A DNA stretch of 22,908 nucleotides, taken from assembly GCA_043767025.1 (NCBI GenBank), contig JAYUHK010000152.1:1-22908 (forward strand). Reading direction: 5' to 3'. Under the pieces are notes generated by a model. That model searched no databases, had not been told where the DNA came from, and was given only the letters and a program-made list of their open reading frames with translations. The stretch is from JAYUHK01 sp043767025. Its GTDB lineage: Bacteria > Bacteroidota > Bacteroidia > Chitinophagales > Saprospiraceae. Each line of letters starts with the position of its first letter. Within the stretch, counting starts at the first letter, position 1. Both the position numbers and the translations under genes were made by a program. Shown piece by piece: positions 7,881 to 16,643 of the stretch.

Positions 7881-7888
7881 TAACTTTG
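7881..7888 (+). promoter_or_regulatory. Candidate -7 promoter box for the small membrane-protein gene
   Basis: TAACTTTG fits TAnnTTTG exactly, with no convincing -33 TTTG (the upstream sequence is a T/A run). A start of transcription near 7894 would fall after the in-frame TTG/ATG at 7886-7891, which supports ATG 7943 as the true start. Confidence 0.45.
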
Positions 7889-7942
7889 ATGCAACTAATT
7901 GTAGTAAATTGTGGTCTATACTATCAAACAATCGAAATCCAA

Positions 7943-8188
7943 ATGAAAAAATCAAGCTATCGTGTCGTTTTATTGAGTTTTTTGGTGGCGATGAGTATTG
8001 CTGCCGCTTTGTTTCTTCACACAGTTGCTACTAAATTGCCTATCGTTGCGGAGCAAAAAATCGCTGTGCAGCAATCTGATTTCGGGCAAGTAGAACCGAA
8101 CAAAAAGGCAATGAAAATTCTTGAAGTCGAGCTGGGTAAAACCGTATTTGAAGTCATCAAAAAAATAATGCCTGCCTCTGCGAACTAA
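7943..8188 (+). CDS. Small membrane-anchored or secreted protein, unknown function
   Basis: An 81-aa protein that I do not recognise. It has a basic start (MKKSSYR), one hydrophobic segment at about residues 8-27 (VVLLSFLVAMSIAAALFLH), and a ~55-residue soluble tail ending KKIMPASAN. No clear signal-peptidase site and no lipobox Cys are seen, so a single-pass anchor with the tail outside is likely. The frame is open 57 bp further upstream to TTG 7886 and ATG 7889, but those codons overlap the likely promoter box and encode an unlikely leader, so ATG 7943 is preferred. It is divergent from folC and convergent with the MBL-fold gene, 7 bp away; a hairpin covers both stop codons. It is single-gene sized with its own promoter-like box and terminator-like hairpin. 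Confidence 0.6.
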   Translation: MKKSSYRVVLLSFLVAMSIAAALFLHTVATKLPIVAEQKIAVQQSDFGQVEPNKKAMKILEVELGKTVFEVIKKIMPASAN

Positions 8189-8205
8189 AATCTTATTAAG
8201 ATTTT
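8187..8205 (+). terminator. Hairpin shared by two convergent genes
   Basis: AAAATCTT (8187-8194) pairs with AAGATTTT (8198-8205) around ATT and is followed by TCC and a T-run (8209-8214). The stem contains parts of both stop codons: TAA at 8186-8188 for the small gene and TTA at 8196-8198 for the MBL gene. It is most likely a terminator for the plus-strand gene; on the minus strand no T-run follows. Confidence 0.5.
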
Positions 8206-9089
8206 TCCTTTTTTGTCCAATACCGCAAGAGTCCTGAAACACTCATGTAAGCAGGATTTGCGCTTTCATATTGAGGTAAAATTTCTTTTTTTACGCCATT
8301 TTGTGACAATTCTGCCGCCACAAATTGCTCAAAAAGTGGTACTAAATTGGTCATCTGCGTTTGCTGCTCAAAATGTGGGCGCATCCATTCTTTCCACGCC
8401 AAAAGTCTTTTTTCTAAATCTTCCAAATGTGCTAACTTGTTGGTTATCAAGCCATAGTGAGTCAAATAAAATTTTTCTGCGTTCAGTTCTCGCATGAGTT
8501 GGATAGATTTTAACCAATCTTCGACGTTGATGTCGGGCGGCGGACAAGGCGGCATCGCGGGACCATTTTCGATTCGCACTCCTGCTACATCGCCAGTAAA
8601 AAGCACCTCGTCGTCTAACTGCCAAGCTATATGATGCACGGCGTGTCCGGGCGTGTGCCATGCCGTGAAGGTGCTTGCGCCGACTTTTATTCGCGCTCCG
8701 TGTTCCGTGCCGTGCAGTTGTTTTGCTGCAATCGGACGCATTTCGCCCCAAAGTTCTTCCATTCTGTCCCCATAAATCATTTTCGCAGAGTTGTAGAGTT
8801 TGCTCGGCTCGGCGAGGTGCTTGACTCCCAACGGATGCACATAAATGTTCGCGCCCAAGTCAGCCAGACACCATGCTGCGCCCGCGTGGTCGAAATGAAT
8901 GTGAGAAATAAAAACGTGTTGAATATCTGCCATTTTGTGACCAGTATTTTCTACCGCTTTTTCTAAAATGTGGAACGTAGAGTGTGGTCCAGTTTCTACC
9001 AAAGCCAAGCCGTCGGAGCTTTCTATCAAGAAGGCGGCGATGGTTTCGGGGTGTTGCAAAAACTGGAGGTCGAGCGTATGGATTTTCAT
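8196..9089 (-). CDS. MBL-fold metallo-hydrolase
   Basis: 297 aa, metallo-beta-lactamase fold, probably cytoplasmic (no signal peptide). The dinuclear metal site is complete: H63-x-H65-x-D67-H68 (SHIHFDHAG), H149 in HTPGHAVHH, bridging D167 in LFTGDVAG, and H211 in YLTHYG. The overall layout (LIESSDGLALVETGP start, PGH, FTGD, THYG) is that of the general hydrolase/glyoxalase II-like branch, not of antibiotic beta-lactamases. The ~80-residue C-terminal helical part is usual for this branch. The substrate cannot be told from sequence. It is the last of three minus-strand genes after rseP and the pentapeptide-repeat gene, with a 25-bp gap to the latter, so co-transcription is likely. Confidence 0.9.
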   Translation of the reverse strand: MKIHTLDLQFLQHPETIAAFLIESSDGLALVETGPHSTFHILEKAVENTGHKMADIQHVFISHIHFDHAGAAWCLADLGANIYVHPLGVKHLAEPSKLYNSAKMIYGDRMEELWGEMRPIAAKQLHGTEHGARIKVGASTFTAWHTPGHAVHHIAWQLDDEVLFTGDVAGVRIENGPAMPPCPPPDINVEDWLKSIQLMRELNAEKFYLTHYGLITNKLAHLEDLEKRLLAWKEWMRPHFEQQTQMTNLVPLFEQFVAAELSQNGVKKEILPQYESANPAYMSVSGLLRYWTKKEKS

Positions 9090-9114
9090 AAAAGTAGTTT
9101 GAGCGAGCGAAATT

Positions 9115-9687
9115 TTAGCTGATGTCGAGTTTGTATTTTTCTAAAAGTCCAGCTACGCCGTATATTGAAAATTTTGCTTTCGCAATGCGGTTTTTTTCGG
9201 GGTCTATTCGGAAGTTGCTTGCAGTGCGAAAGTCGGCTTTTTCGAGGATAGTATTCTCAAAAGTAGCATTTTGCAATTCGCAATCGTCAAAAATCGCTTC
9301 GGTCAAGTCACAGTTTGAAAAATCTACGTCCTTTAGTTGGCTGTCACGAAACGCAATATTATTTAATTTTAATTGATAAAATGACGAATGGTCGAGTGCA
9401 CACTGCTCAAAGCTGGCTTCAAAGCCAAACTCGTTGCACTGCTCAAAATGAATTCCCAACATTTTGGACTGCTTGAAATCAACATTACGCAAAGCCGCTT
9501 TCGTGAGCTTTACGAGGCTCAAATTACAATTTTTGAAGATGCAATCGGAGAAAATAACTGCCGATAAGTCAGCATTTGAAAAATCGCAACCGTCGAAGCT
9601 GCAGTTTTCATACTCCGCTTTTTGCAGGAATTGCTCCGTAAAATCAATATTTTTGAATGTCTGACCTTCTACAAAAGTGTGTTTCAT
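9115..9687 (-). CDS. Pentapeptide repeat-containing protein
   Basis: 190 aa, almost wholly made of pentapeptide repeats A(D/N)LxX-type with Phe or Leu at the centre: for example FDGCDFSNADLS, FKNCNLSLVKLT, FRDSQLKDVDFSNCDLTEAIF, FENTILEKADF. Such repeats fold into a right-handed four-sided beta helix. Two coils are set apart by a break near EASFEQCALDHSSFYQL. The C-terminal cap DPEKNRIAKAKFSIYGVAG plus LLEKYKLDI looks like that of the Qnr-like cytosolic group; Qnr and MfpA mimic DNA and protect gyrase, but that function cannot be inferred here. No signal peptide. It lies 17 bp after rseP and 25 bp before the MBL gene on the same strand. Confidence 0.92.
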   Translation of the reverse strand: MKHTFVEGQTFKNIDFTEQFLQKAEYENCSFDGCDFSNADLSAVIFSDCIFKNCNLSLVKLTKAALRNVDFKQSKMLGIHFEQCNEFGFEASFEQCALDHSSFYQLKLNNIAFRDSQLKDVDFSNCDLTEAIFDDCELQNATFENTILEKADFRTASNFRIDPEKNRIAKAKFSIYGVAGLLEKYKLDIS

Positions 9688-9704
9688 TTATTTTTAGCGT
9701 TCTG

Positions 9705-11048
9705 TTATTTACCAAAAATCGCTCGCACCACGTCCAACCCGTTGGCGTAAAGCAATAAACTCATCAACAGAAAAAATCCTGCGGTGGTAGAATATTCCAA
9801 CACTTTGTCGCTGGGCTTGCGGCGCGTGACGACTTCATAGAGTAAAAAAACAACGTGTCCGCCGTCGAGTGCCGGAATCGGGAGTAAATTCATAAATCCC
9901 AAAATCAGGGACAGCACCGCCGTCATCGTCCAAAAACGCTCCCAATCCCATTGGTAGCCAAACATTTTGCCGATGCTCGCGAAGCCGCCAAGACTTTCAG
10001 ACGCTTTGATGCGCCCTTTGAACATCTGTCCGAAGGCTTTCATCTGGTCGCCCAAAAAACGAGTGCCTTTCGTCACGCCCATTGGCAGAGCTTGCAGCAG
10101 CGAATAATCTTGGCGTTTGGTATTGAAATAATGGTCTGGACCGAAAGGGGCAACCCCAACCATGCCTTGCTCTGTAGTTCTGAGGGCGACGCGCACCGTG
10201 TCGAGGTTGTTTCTCAAAACACTAATCGTAATATCTTCGTTTTTGTGCGATTTGACTTGTTTAGAAAAATCGCTAAAATAAGCGGTCGGAATGTCATTGA
10301 CTGCCAATATTTTATCTTTTTCGAGCAATCCAGCTTTTTCGGCGGGCATATCTTTTATGAGTTTGCCGATTTCGAAGGGCATTCGGGGCAAAAACAAAGG
10401 CGTATCTTTAAATTTTGAACTCGATAGGACACTCGAATATTTGGCATCAATGGGCAAAGTGACGACCGCTCCGTCGCGCTCCACTTTCATCGTGTTGGCG
10501 TTGTTGATGACTATTTCGCGCAGCACGAGTTTGTCGTTGAATTTTTCAAATGGTCTGCCGCCGACTTCGAGGATTTTGTCGCCGTCGCGCAAGCCGAGTT
10601 CCATGCCGATAGAATCTACCGAAATGCCGTATTTTGCTTCCGAAGCGGGCAAATATTCTTCGCCCCAGACCCAAAGCACCATTGCGTAGAGAAAAAATCC
10701 GAGTATAAAATTGACGGTCACGCCGCCGAGCATTATTATAAGGCGTTGCCAAGCGGGCTTGGAGCGAAATTCCCACGGTTGAGCGGGTTGTTTCATTTGC
10801 TCCAAATCCATACTTTCGTCAATCATACCTGATATTTTGACGTAGCCACCGAGCGGTAGCCAGCCGATGCCGTATTCGGTGTCGCCTCTTTTTATTTTGA
10901 ACAATGAAAACCAAGGGTCGAAGAAAAGATAAAATTTTTCCACGCGAGTGTTGAACCAGCGAGCGGGAAAAAAGTGTCCCATTTCGTGCAAGATAACTAA
11001 AATAGAAAGGCTCAATATCAACTGACCAATCATGACTGCATACATCAT
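9705..11048 (-). CDS. rseP: RIP metalloprotease RseP (site-2 protease, M50)
   Basis: 447 aa, inner-membrane zinc protease that cuts anti-sigma factors and leftover signal peptides within the membrane. Seen: first transmembrane helix with the zinc site H21-E22-M-G-H25; GGYVKISGMIDES just after, typical of RseP; a transmembrane helix at about 105-130 (LIIMLGGVTVNFILGFFLYAM, which includes the GxxxN loop); two PDZ-like regions around 150-300; C-terminal NLLPIPALDGGHVVF with metal ligand D395; and a last helix before VRAIFGK. Length is normal. Start MMY at 11048; the second Met is equally possible. A TACCTTTG -7 box at 11139-11146 would give an ~85-nt leader. It heads a likely operon with the pentapeptide and MBL genes. 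Confidence 0.95.
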   Translation of the reverse strand: MMYAVMIGQLILSLSILVILHEMGHFFPARWFNTRVEKFYLFFDPWFSLFKIKRGDTEYGIGWLPLGGYVKISGMIDESMDLEQMKQPAQPWEFRSKPAWQRLIIMLGGVTVNFILGFFLYAMVLWVWGEEYLPASEAKYGISVDSIGMELGLRDGDKILEVGGRPFEKFNDKLVLREIVINNANTMKVERDGAVVTLPIDAKYSSVLSSSKFKDTPLFLPRMPFEIGKLIKDMPAEKAGLLEKDKILAVNDIPTAYFSDFSKQVKSHKNEDITISVLRNNLDTVRVALRTTEQGMVGVAPFGPDHYFNTKRQDYSLLQALPMGVTKGTRFLGDQMKAFGQMFKGRIKASESLGGFASIGKMFGYQWDWERFWTMTAVLSLILGFMNLLPIPALDGGHVVFLLYEVVTRRKPSDKVLEYSTTAGFFLLMSLLLYANGLDVVRAIFGK

Positions 11049-11138
11049 AAAAAACTGATTATTTTTTTGAATATTCTTTCAACGCTTTCGCGAACTCGTG
11101 TTTAACGTTTGGTAAGCGATTTTGTTGGCTGCTGCGCA

Positions 11139-11146
11139 CAAAGGTA
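11139..11146 (-). promoter_or_regulatory. Candidate -7 promoter box for rseP
   Basis: On the minus strand this reads TACCTTTG, an exact fit to TAnnTTTG. A TTTG lies 13 bp upstream, closer than the usual ~19 bp, so the -33 part is uncertain. Confidence 0.4.
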
Positions 11147-11498
11147 GTTTTTTGGACGACAAAATTCATTAAAAATTAGACAGAAAAAATTTTAGCCCAA
11201 AAAATTACGATTGCTTCGTGTGTTTTTTGAGGCGAGCGAAAAAAGAAAATCCAACGGGTTATGAGCTTTGTTTGCGTCGCTTTTTTTATAAAAATATTTT
11301 ATTTTGTGACATTTTTGTTTCGCAGAATTTTATGTTTTTTAGCTAAATTTTGTGTTGGATTAATTTTTATCAAAAAATATTCTAATTTAGCGTTTCTATT
11401 GAAAACCGTTTCGACGTAGATACGTTCATAAACTGTCTAACATCGAAGATTAGAATCGAATCACACAACCTTATTACTTATTAAAAACATTTGAATCA
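11147..11498. other. Long intergenic region between divergent rseP and the metalloprotease gene
   Basis: No reading frame of note and no RNA gene is seen. It is AT-rich, contains one exact copy of the over-represented word in its long form (TTTTGTGACATTTTTG around 11303-11318) and a 10-base palindrome TTTAGCTAAA near 11338. I found no good -33/-7 pair for the protease gene; TAATTTAG around 11382 matches the -7 box at 7 of 8 positions without a spaced TTTG. Confidence 0.6.
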
Positions 11499-14400
11499 AT
11501 GATGTATTTCTTAAAATCCTCTCTTACTCTAATTTTAGGGTTATTTTTAATCGTCCCCCAATTCACATTCGCACAATCTGACGCTGCTCTGCGCCCCGTG
11601 GCGGCTACCATCAAAGCAGCAAAAATCGAAGGTCAAAACTTCCCTGCGCGTTCCGTTTTTCAACGCAACTCCAGCCCAACCGAATCGCTGCAAATCAACA
11701 AAGAAGTGCGCAATGCTACCCAAATATCGTTAAATATCGCCCAACTAACTGCACTTCGCAGTGCTAACCTACAAAGCATGAAGTTGGAAATTCCTTACAA
11801 AAATAACCAGACTTTACAGGTAGAGCTGATTCGGGCAGACCCGCTTTCTGACGATTTTACGGTCATCACAGACCAATCAAACGGGCGAGCCGTATCCTAC
11901 ACGGCGGGGCAGTATTTCAGAGGTATTTTGAAAGGCGACGATCAGTCGATAGCCGCTTTTAGTTTTTTTGAGAATGAAATTATTGGAATGATTTCTACGC
12001 AAGCCGAAGGGAATATCGTAATCGGTAAGTTGCAAGAAGCTAAAAATATTGAAAAATATATCGCATATAGTGACAGGGAATTAAAGACACCTAATACCAG
12101 TGCCTGCGGTACAACGATACCCGATAACTATGGAGAAAAAATGCGCCAGATGCTATCGCACGCAGCCAATCATGGCAGCCGCTCGACGAGTTGTATCAAA
12201 GTGTATATCGAAGGAGATTTCGCGCTCAACAACAACAAAGGCGGCGTAGCAAATGCCACAAATTATTTGACCGCTATGTTCAATCAAGTAGCTACGCTCT
12301 ACCAAAACGAACAAATACCGACCGTCACCTCACAGATTTTTATTTGGACTACCCAAGACCCTTATTCTACGAGCAGTTCGAGTGCTGCATTGAGTACTTT
12401 TCGTACCACTCGCACTTCGTTCAACGGTGATATTGCGCACCTCGCCGCTTTGGGCGGAAATGGTCTTGGAGGCGTTGCCTACTTGGACGTTCTTTGCAGC
12501 AGTGGCTACCGCTACGCATACAGCAATATCAACTCTACTTACAATACCGTCCCTACTTATTCATGGACTATCGAAGTTTTTACGCACGAAATGGGTCACA
12601 ACATCGGCTCGCCGCACACACAAAGTTGCAGTTGGACAGGCGGAGCTTTGGATAATTGCTATGCAACAGAAGGAGGCTGCCCTCCCGGTCCCGCTCCGAC
12701 CAATGGCGGAACTATAATGAGCTATTGCCATCTTACGAGCTATGGAATCAATTTCAACAACGGGTTTGGAGTCCAGCCCGGCAATTTGATTCGTGCTTAT
12801 GTTGATGCCGCTTCTTGTTTGGTGGTTTGTGCGGGCGCAGGTGCTTGTACGGTGCCGACTACGCTCGCATCTTCCAATATTTTGACTACAACCGCTACCG
12901 TTAGTTGGGCGGCGGTTATTTCTGCCACCAAATATAATTTGCAATACAAAACTTCTACCGCATCTACTTGGACTACCGTTTCCAATATAACGCCCACTAC
13001 TTACAATCTGACTGGCTTGACCGCCAACACTTTGTATTATTTTAAAGTCCAGTCCGTATGTACGTCTGGAACTTCGGCGTATGCTACGCAAGCGCAATTC
13101 ACTACATTAGTGCCTTGTGGAGTGCCTACCAATCTGACTTCCTTTCAGATAAGCTCTACCAGTGCCAGTGTGCAGTGGGACGTTGTTGCCAACGCAACTT
13201 CTTATGATTTGCAATACAAAACTTCTGCCGCAACCGCTTGGATTACGGTATCAACTACCGACCCTTTTTATCAACTGTATTCGCTGTTGCCCAATACGGT
13301 CTATAACTTCAAAGTGAGAGCAATTTGTCCCTTCGGAACGTCTGCTTACTCTACCGCTTCTGATTTTAAAACACTTCCAATTTGTGGCGGCGACCCTATC
13401 AGTCTGTCTTCTTCGCAGGTAAATGATACGAGTGCCGTAATTTCGTGGGGCTATATGGATAGCGCGATTAGCTACAACGTCCAGTACAAACCCAACGCAG
13501 CGACGGCTTGGATTACTTTGAGCAATATACAAGTGACTTCCATCTCGCTCGCTCCACTCACACCCAATACCAACTATGTGTTTAGGGTGCAGGCAGTTTG
13601 TCCAGAAGGAAATTCTAACTTTTCTGCTACTTCATTATTTACTACTTCTGGAAGTTCCTGCGGCGTGCCGTCGGGCTTGACAGCTACCAACATCACCACC
13701 ACCAGTGCGACGCTCGGTTGGGCGGCAGTGCAGGGAGCCAGTTCCTACAATGTGCAGTACAAAACATCGGCTTCGGCTTCGTGGTCGGCAAGTGTGAGTG
13801 TGGCTGGAAATAGCTACAACCTGACGGGCTTAACAGCAAGTACTCCGTACAACTTCAGGGTGCAGGCGGTTTGTGGAAGCAGTGTTTCGGCTTTTTCAGC
13901 GTCGGGAACTTTTACTACTTTGCAAGGTGCTGCTGTATGCGCCGTCCCTACCAATTTGTCTGCTGCGAATATTTCTAATACAGGAGCTACTGTCACGTGG
14001 GCTGCGGTAAGCGGCGCGGTTACTTACAATCTGCAATACAAAGTGTCTGGTACGACTGCGTGGACAAGCGTTTCGGTAGCCACTGAATCCTACACTTTGT
14101 CCAATCTGACAGCCGACACACGTTATGACTTTCAGGTACAAACAGTCTGTGGGGGAGGAGTTAGCTCAGCATACTCTTCTGTCCAAACCTTCACTACGCT
14201 CGGAAATGGCGGCGGTACGTCTTGCGCAGCACCAACTGGAATAGTTGTTTCGAGTGTTTCGGCTACTTCGGTCGTCGTGTCGTGGTCGACTGCGACGGGC
14301 GCAATAGCCTATATCGTCAATTACAAACCAGTTGCTGCGGCTATATGGCTTTCGCAAACAGTCACAGCAACTACTGCTACGCTCGTCAATTTGTTGCCTG

Positions 14401-16406
14401 CTACACAATATGTGTATCAAGTGCAAACGGTTTGTCAGGGCGACGGTGTAGTTTCTGGTTTTTCGCCACAAGGTAATTTTACTACTTCGGAGCAGATAAG
14501 TTGCAATCCGGTAACAAACCTAAAATCTACTTCCGTCAATAATTCCTCCGCAGTCATTTCTTGGACGGCTGCGCAGGGCGGAGCCGTGAATTATACTTTG
14601 CAATACAAACTTTCGTCGGCGAGCAATTGGACGAGTGTAACGGTCGCAGGCAATACGTTTACCCTTACGGGCTTGTTGAGCGGTACTACCTATACCTATC
14701 GGGTACAAACCAACTGCCAATCGAGTGCTACTTCTGATTGGGTTTCGGGAGGCTTCACGACCACTGGCTGCAGCACGCCGTCGAATATTACTTTTTCAAA
14801 TATCTCCTATAACACGGCTACGGTCAGATGGAACAACGTATCTGGAGTTTTGTATTATGTCCTACAATACCGCGAGGCAGGTGTCAGCAATTGGATAACT
14901 GCTGCCGCCACGCTTTATGCCAATACCTTTGTTTTGAATGGCTTACAACCCTCCAGAATGTATGAAGTAAGAGTACAGACAAGATGTGTAGCGGGTGCGT
15001 CGAGCTATTCTGATGCTATAAAATTTACTACTACTGGCTGTGTTGCTCCGTCTGGTTTGGCTGCCAATAACATTTCGGCAGATACCGCAATTTTGAGTTG
15101 GAACACAGTAGCTGGCGCAACGCTCTACAACGTAAGCTACAAAATAGACACTGCCTCCGCTTGGCGGGATACCGTCAATTTGGTCAATAATTCTGTAAAA
15201 TTGAAGTTCTTGAGAGCGAATACCAAGTATGTGTTCCGAGTGCAAGCGAACTGTCCTTTCGGATTGTCTGATTTTTCTCCAAATACTGCTTTCACGACTT
15301 CTGGAACTGCCAACTGCGGCGCACCAACTGGATTGGTCACTGCCCAAAATACCGCAAGCAGCGCAACACTCACTTGGAACAAGGTGTCAGGAGCGACTTC
15401 ATATTTGCTACAGTTCAAGCGAGCCGCACAAAATCCATGGTCTTTGGATATTGCAGTGTCCGATACGAGTTTTTTAGTCACAGGTTTGGCAGCCAGTACG
15501 AACTGCCAGTTCCGCGTCCGCGCACTTTGCGGAGCGAATTATTCCAACTATACGAGTGCAAACTTCAACACGGTCGTCGGCTGCGGCGCGCCGCAAGACA
15601 TCACTGTTTCTGGGATTACGACTACCGAAGCCACACTTCGTTGGACGGCGATACCCAATATTTTGGATTATATTTTACAATACAAAAAATCATCTGAAAC
15701 CAACTGGACGACCGTTTCTAACGCCAACTTGACAAGTATTTTCTTGAATGGATTGACGACAGCAACGACCTATAACTATCGAATGAGAACAGCTTGCAGC
15801 TCTACCGACAGCTCTACCTACACGTTAGCGGCTAACTTCACGACCGATGGCTGCCTAATTCCTACCGTTTTATCAGCAAATGTGACAGGGAATATTTCAA
15901 AACTGTCTTGGGTAGGTTCGGCGTGGGCGTATGACTATAATTTGCAATACAAAATATTGACAGATACGGTTTGGCAGAATGTGGCTGCCGATACGAGCTA
16001 TTATACTTTGAACAATTTACTACCCGCTACCAACTATCAATACCGCGTACAGTCTATTTGTTCGGGGGGCAATTCAGCGTACAGCGACCCATTTAGGTTC
16101 AGTACTGTAGCGCAGCAACCTGCCCATAACGCTTCTTTCGATACCGAAAAACCAAGTATTGTTTTGGTGCCAAATCCAGCCCACGAGGTAGTAAATATAC
16201 GCTTATTTATGACCAACAAGGACGAGAAAGCAAACACGCAACTGCTTGTATTCAACGTCAACGGCGCGGTCGTACTTCGCAGGATATTAAACCCCGACCA
16301 AAGTAGTACTTCACTTGATATTTCGGAGTTGCCTTCGGGTTTTTATTTCTTAAAAGTTGTAGGCGGTAATGGTACTGTTTTGAGTGAAAAATTTGTGAAA
16401 GAATAG
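11499..16406 (+). CDS. Secreted zinc metalloprotease with 12 FN3 domains and T9SS sorting tail
   Basis: A 1635-aa surface or released protease. Residues 1-26 are a Sec signal peptide (MMYFLKSSLTLILGLF, cut after FAQ). A propeptide-like region follows, to about 225. The catalytic domain (about 230-445) has the metzincin site H363-E-M-G-H367-N-I-G-S-P-H373 and the Met-turn TIM407-SYCH, as in reprolysin/M12B-like zincins. From Cys450 to about 1538 there are 12 fibronectin type III domains of ~90 aa, each starting CxxP and carrying a second Cys in a V(Q/R)xxC strand. The last ~80 residues form a T9SS type A sorting domain (VLVPNPAHEVVNI, then GFYFLKV, end EKFVKE). Likely substrates are host or environmental proteins; the FN3 array probably spaces or binds. 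It stands alone, ended by a strong terminator. Confidence 0.93.
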   Translation: MMYFLKSSLTLILGLFLIVPQFTFAQSDAALRPVAATIKAAKIEGQNFPARSVFQRNSSPTESLQINKEVRNATQISLNIAQLTALRSANLQSMKLEIPYKNNQTLQVELIRADPLSDDFTVITDQSNGRAVSYTAGQYFRGILKGDDQSIAAFSFFENEIIGMISTQAEGNIVIGKLQEAKNIEKYIAYSDRELKTPNTSACGTTIPDNYGEKMRQMLSHAANHGSRSTSCIKVYIEGDFALNNNKGGVANATNYLTAMFNQVATLYQNEQIPTVTSQIFIWTTQDPYSTSSSSAALSTFRTTRTSFNGDIAHLAALGGNGLGGVAYLDVLCSSGYRYAYSNINSTYNTVPTYSWTIEVFTHEMGHNIGSPHTQSCSWTGGALDNCYATEGGCPPGPAPTNGGTIMSYCHLTSYGINFNNGFGVQPGNLIRAYVDAASCLVVCAGAGACTVPTTLASSNILTTTATVSWAAVISATKYNLQYKTSTASTWTTVSNITPTTYNLTGLTANTLYYFKVQSVCTSGTSAYATQAQFTTLVPCGVPTNLTSFQISSTSASVQWDVVANATSYDLQYKTSAATAWITVSTTDPFYQLYSLLPNTVYNFKVRAICPFGTSAYSTASDFKTLPICGGDPISLSSSQVNDTSAVISWGYMDSAISYNVQYKPNAATAWITLSNIQVTSISLAPLTPNTNYVFRVQAVCPEGNSNFSATSLFTTSGSSCGVPSGLTATNITTTSATLGWAAVQGASSYNVQYKTSASASWSASVSVAGNSYNLTGLTASTPYNFRVQAVCGSSVSAFSASGTFTTLQGAAVCAVPTNLSAANISNTGATVTWAAVSGAVTYNLQYKVSGTTAWTSVSVATESYTLSNLTADTRYDFQVQTVCGGGVSSAYSSVQTFTTLGNGGGTSCAAPTGIVVSSVSATSVVVSWSTATGAIAYIVNYKPVAAAIWLSQTVTATTATLVNLLPATQYVYQVQTVCQGDGVVSGFSPQGNFTTSEQISCNPVTNLKSTSVNNSSAVISWTAAQGGAVNYTLQYKLSSASNWTSVTVAGNTFTLTGLLSGTTYTYRVQTNCQSSATSDWVSGGFTTTGCSTPSNITFSNISYNTATVRWNNVSGVLYYVLQYREAGVSNWITAAATLYANTFVLNGLQPSRMYEVRVQTRCVAGASSYSDAIKFTTTGCVAPSGLAANNISADTAILSWNTVAGATLYNVSYKIDTASAWRDTVNLVNNSVKLKFLRANTKYVFRVQANCPFGLSDFSPNTAFTTSGTANCGAPTGLVTAQNTASSATLTWNKVSGATSYLLQFKRAAQNPWSLDIAVSDTSFLVTGLAASTNCQFRVRALCGANYSNYTSANFNTVVGCGAPQDITVSGITTTEATLRWTAIPNILDYILQYKKSSETNWTTVSNANLTSIFLNGLTTATTYNYRMRTACSSTDSSTYTLAANFTTDGCLIPTVLSANVTGNISKLSWVGSAWAYDYNLQYKILTDTVWQNVAADTSYYTLNNLLPATNYQYRVQSICSGGNSAYSDPFRFSTVAQQPAHNASFDTEKPSIVLVPNPAHEVVNIRLFMTNKDEKANTQLLVFNVNGAVVLRRILNPDQSSTSLDISELPSGFYFLKVVGGNGTVLSEKFVKE
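12846..16113 (+). repeat. Array of 12 FN3-encoding repeats (~270 bp each)
   Basis: Twelve tandem units encode residues ~450-1538 of the protease. Each unit repeats the pattern C-x-x-P, S-A-x-(I/V/L)-x-W, YNLQYK, a Y-x-(F/Y)-(R/K)-V strand with Cys, then F-T-T. The YNLQYKTS segment is similar at DNA level in several units, but no two units are near-identical, so the array is old or has diverged under selection. Confidence 0.85.
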
Positions 16407-16429
16407 TTTTCATCTTCCTCCGAATAACA

Positions 16430-16472
16430 AAAAAAAGGTTGCTTTGTCGTCACGATAAAGCAACCTTTTTTT
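16430..16472 (+). terminator. Strong intrinsic terminator after the protease gene
   Basis: A-run, then GGTTGCTTTGTCG (16437-16449) pairs, with one G-T wobble, with CGATAAAGCAACC (16453-16465) around TCA, followed by seven T. With the flanking A and T runs the stem exceeds 19 bp. The A/T symmetry would allow it to act on both strands, though no minus-strand gene faces it. Confidence 0.92.
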
Positions 16473-16643
16473 ATAAAAATATGATATTTTGTGACTAAAA
16501 TGAAATAAATCGTCTAATAGTTTGAAATTATTAAAACCAAAAACCAAAAATAAATCGTACTTACCTTTAAGATACTGATAATTTAGTTCTAATTTCGCGG
16601 CAGAAAATGTAACTTTTTTTATAGAATCAAGTCTAAAACCTGT

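Noticed and set aside
8196..9089. Beta-lactamase (antibiotic resistance)
   Set aside because: No signal peptide, and the motif layout fits the general MBL hydrolase branch.
9115..9687. Qnr-type quinolone resistance protein
   Set aside because: Only the pentapeptide fold is shown; the family is broad and housekeeping context gives no support for gyrase protection.
9951..10689. Long plus-strand frames antisense to rseP (155 and 132 codons)
   Set aside because: rseP is certain from its motifs; these frames are low-complexity mirror images with no recognisable domain.
12561..13097. 178-codon minus-strand frame inside the protease gene
   Set aside because: Arg/Ser-rich mirror of the zinc site and FN3 coding sequence; no support.
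12846..16113. Periodic repeats that might be a CRISPR or satellite array
   Set aside because: The period (~270 bp) and in-frame FN3 pattern show protein-domain repeats, not short identical repeats with spacers.
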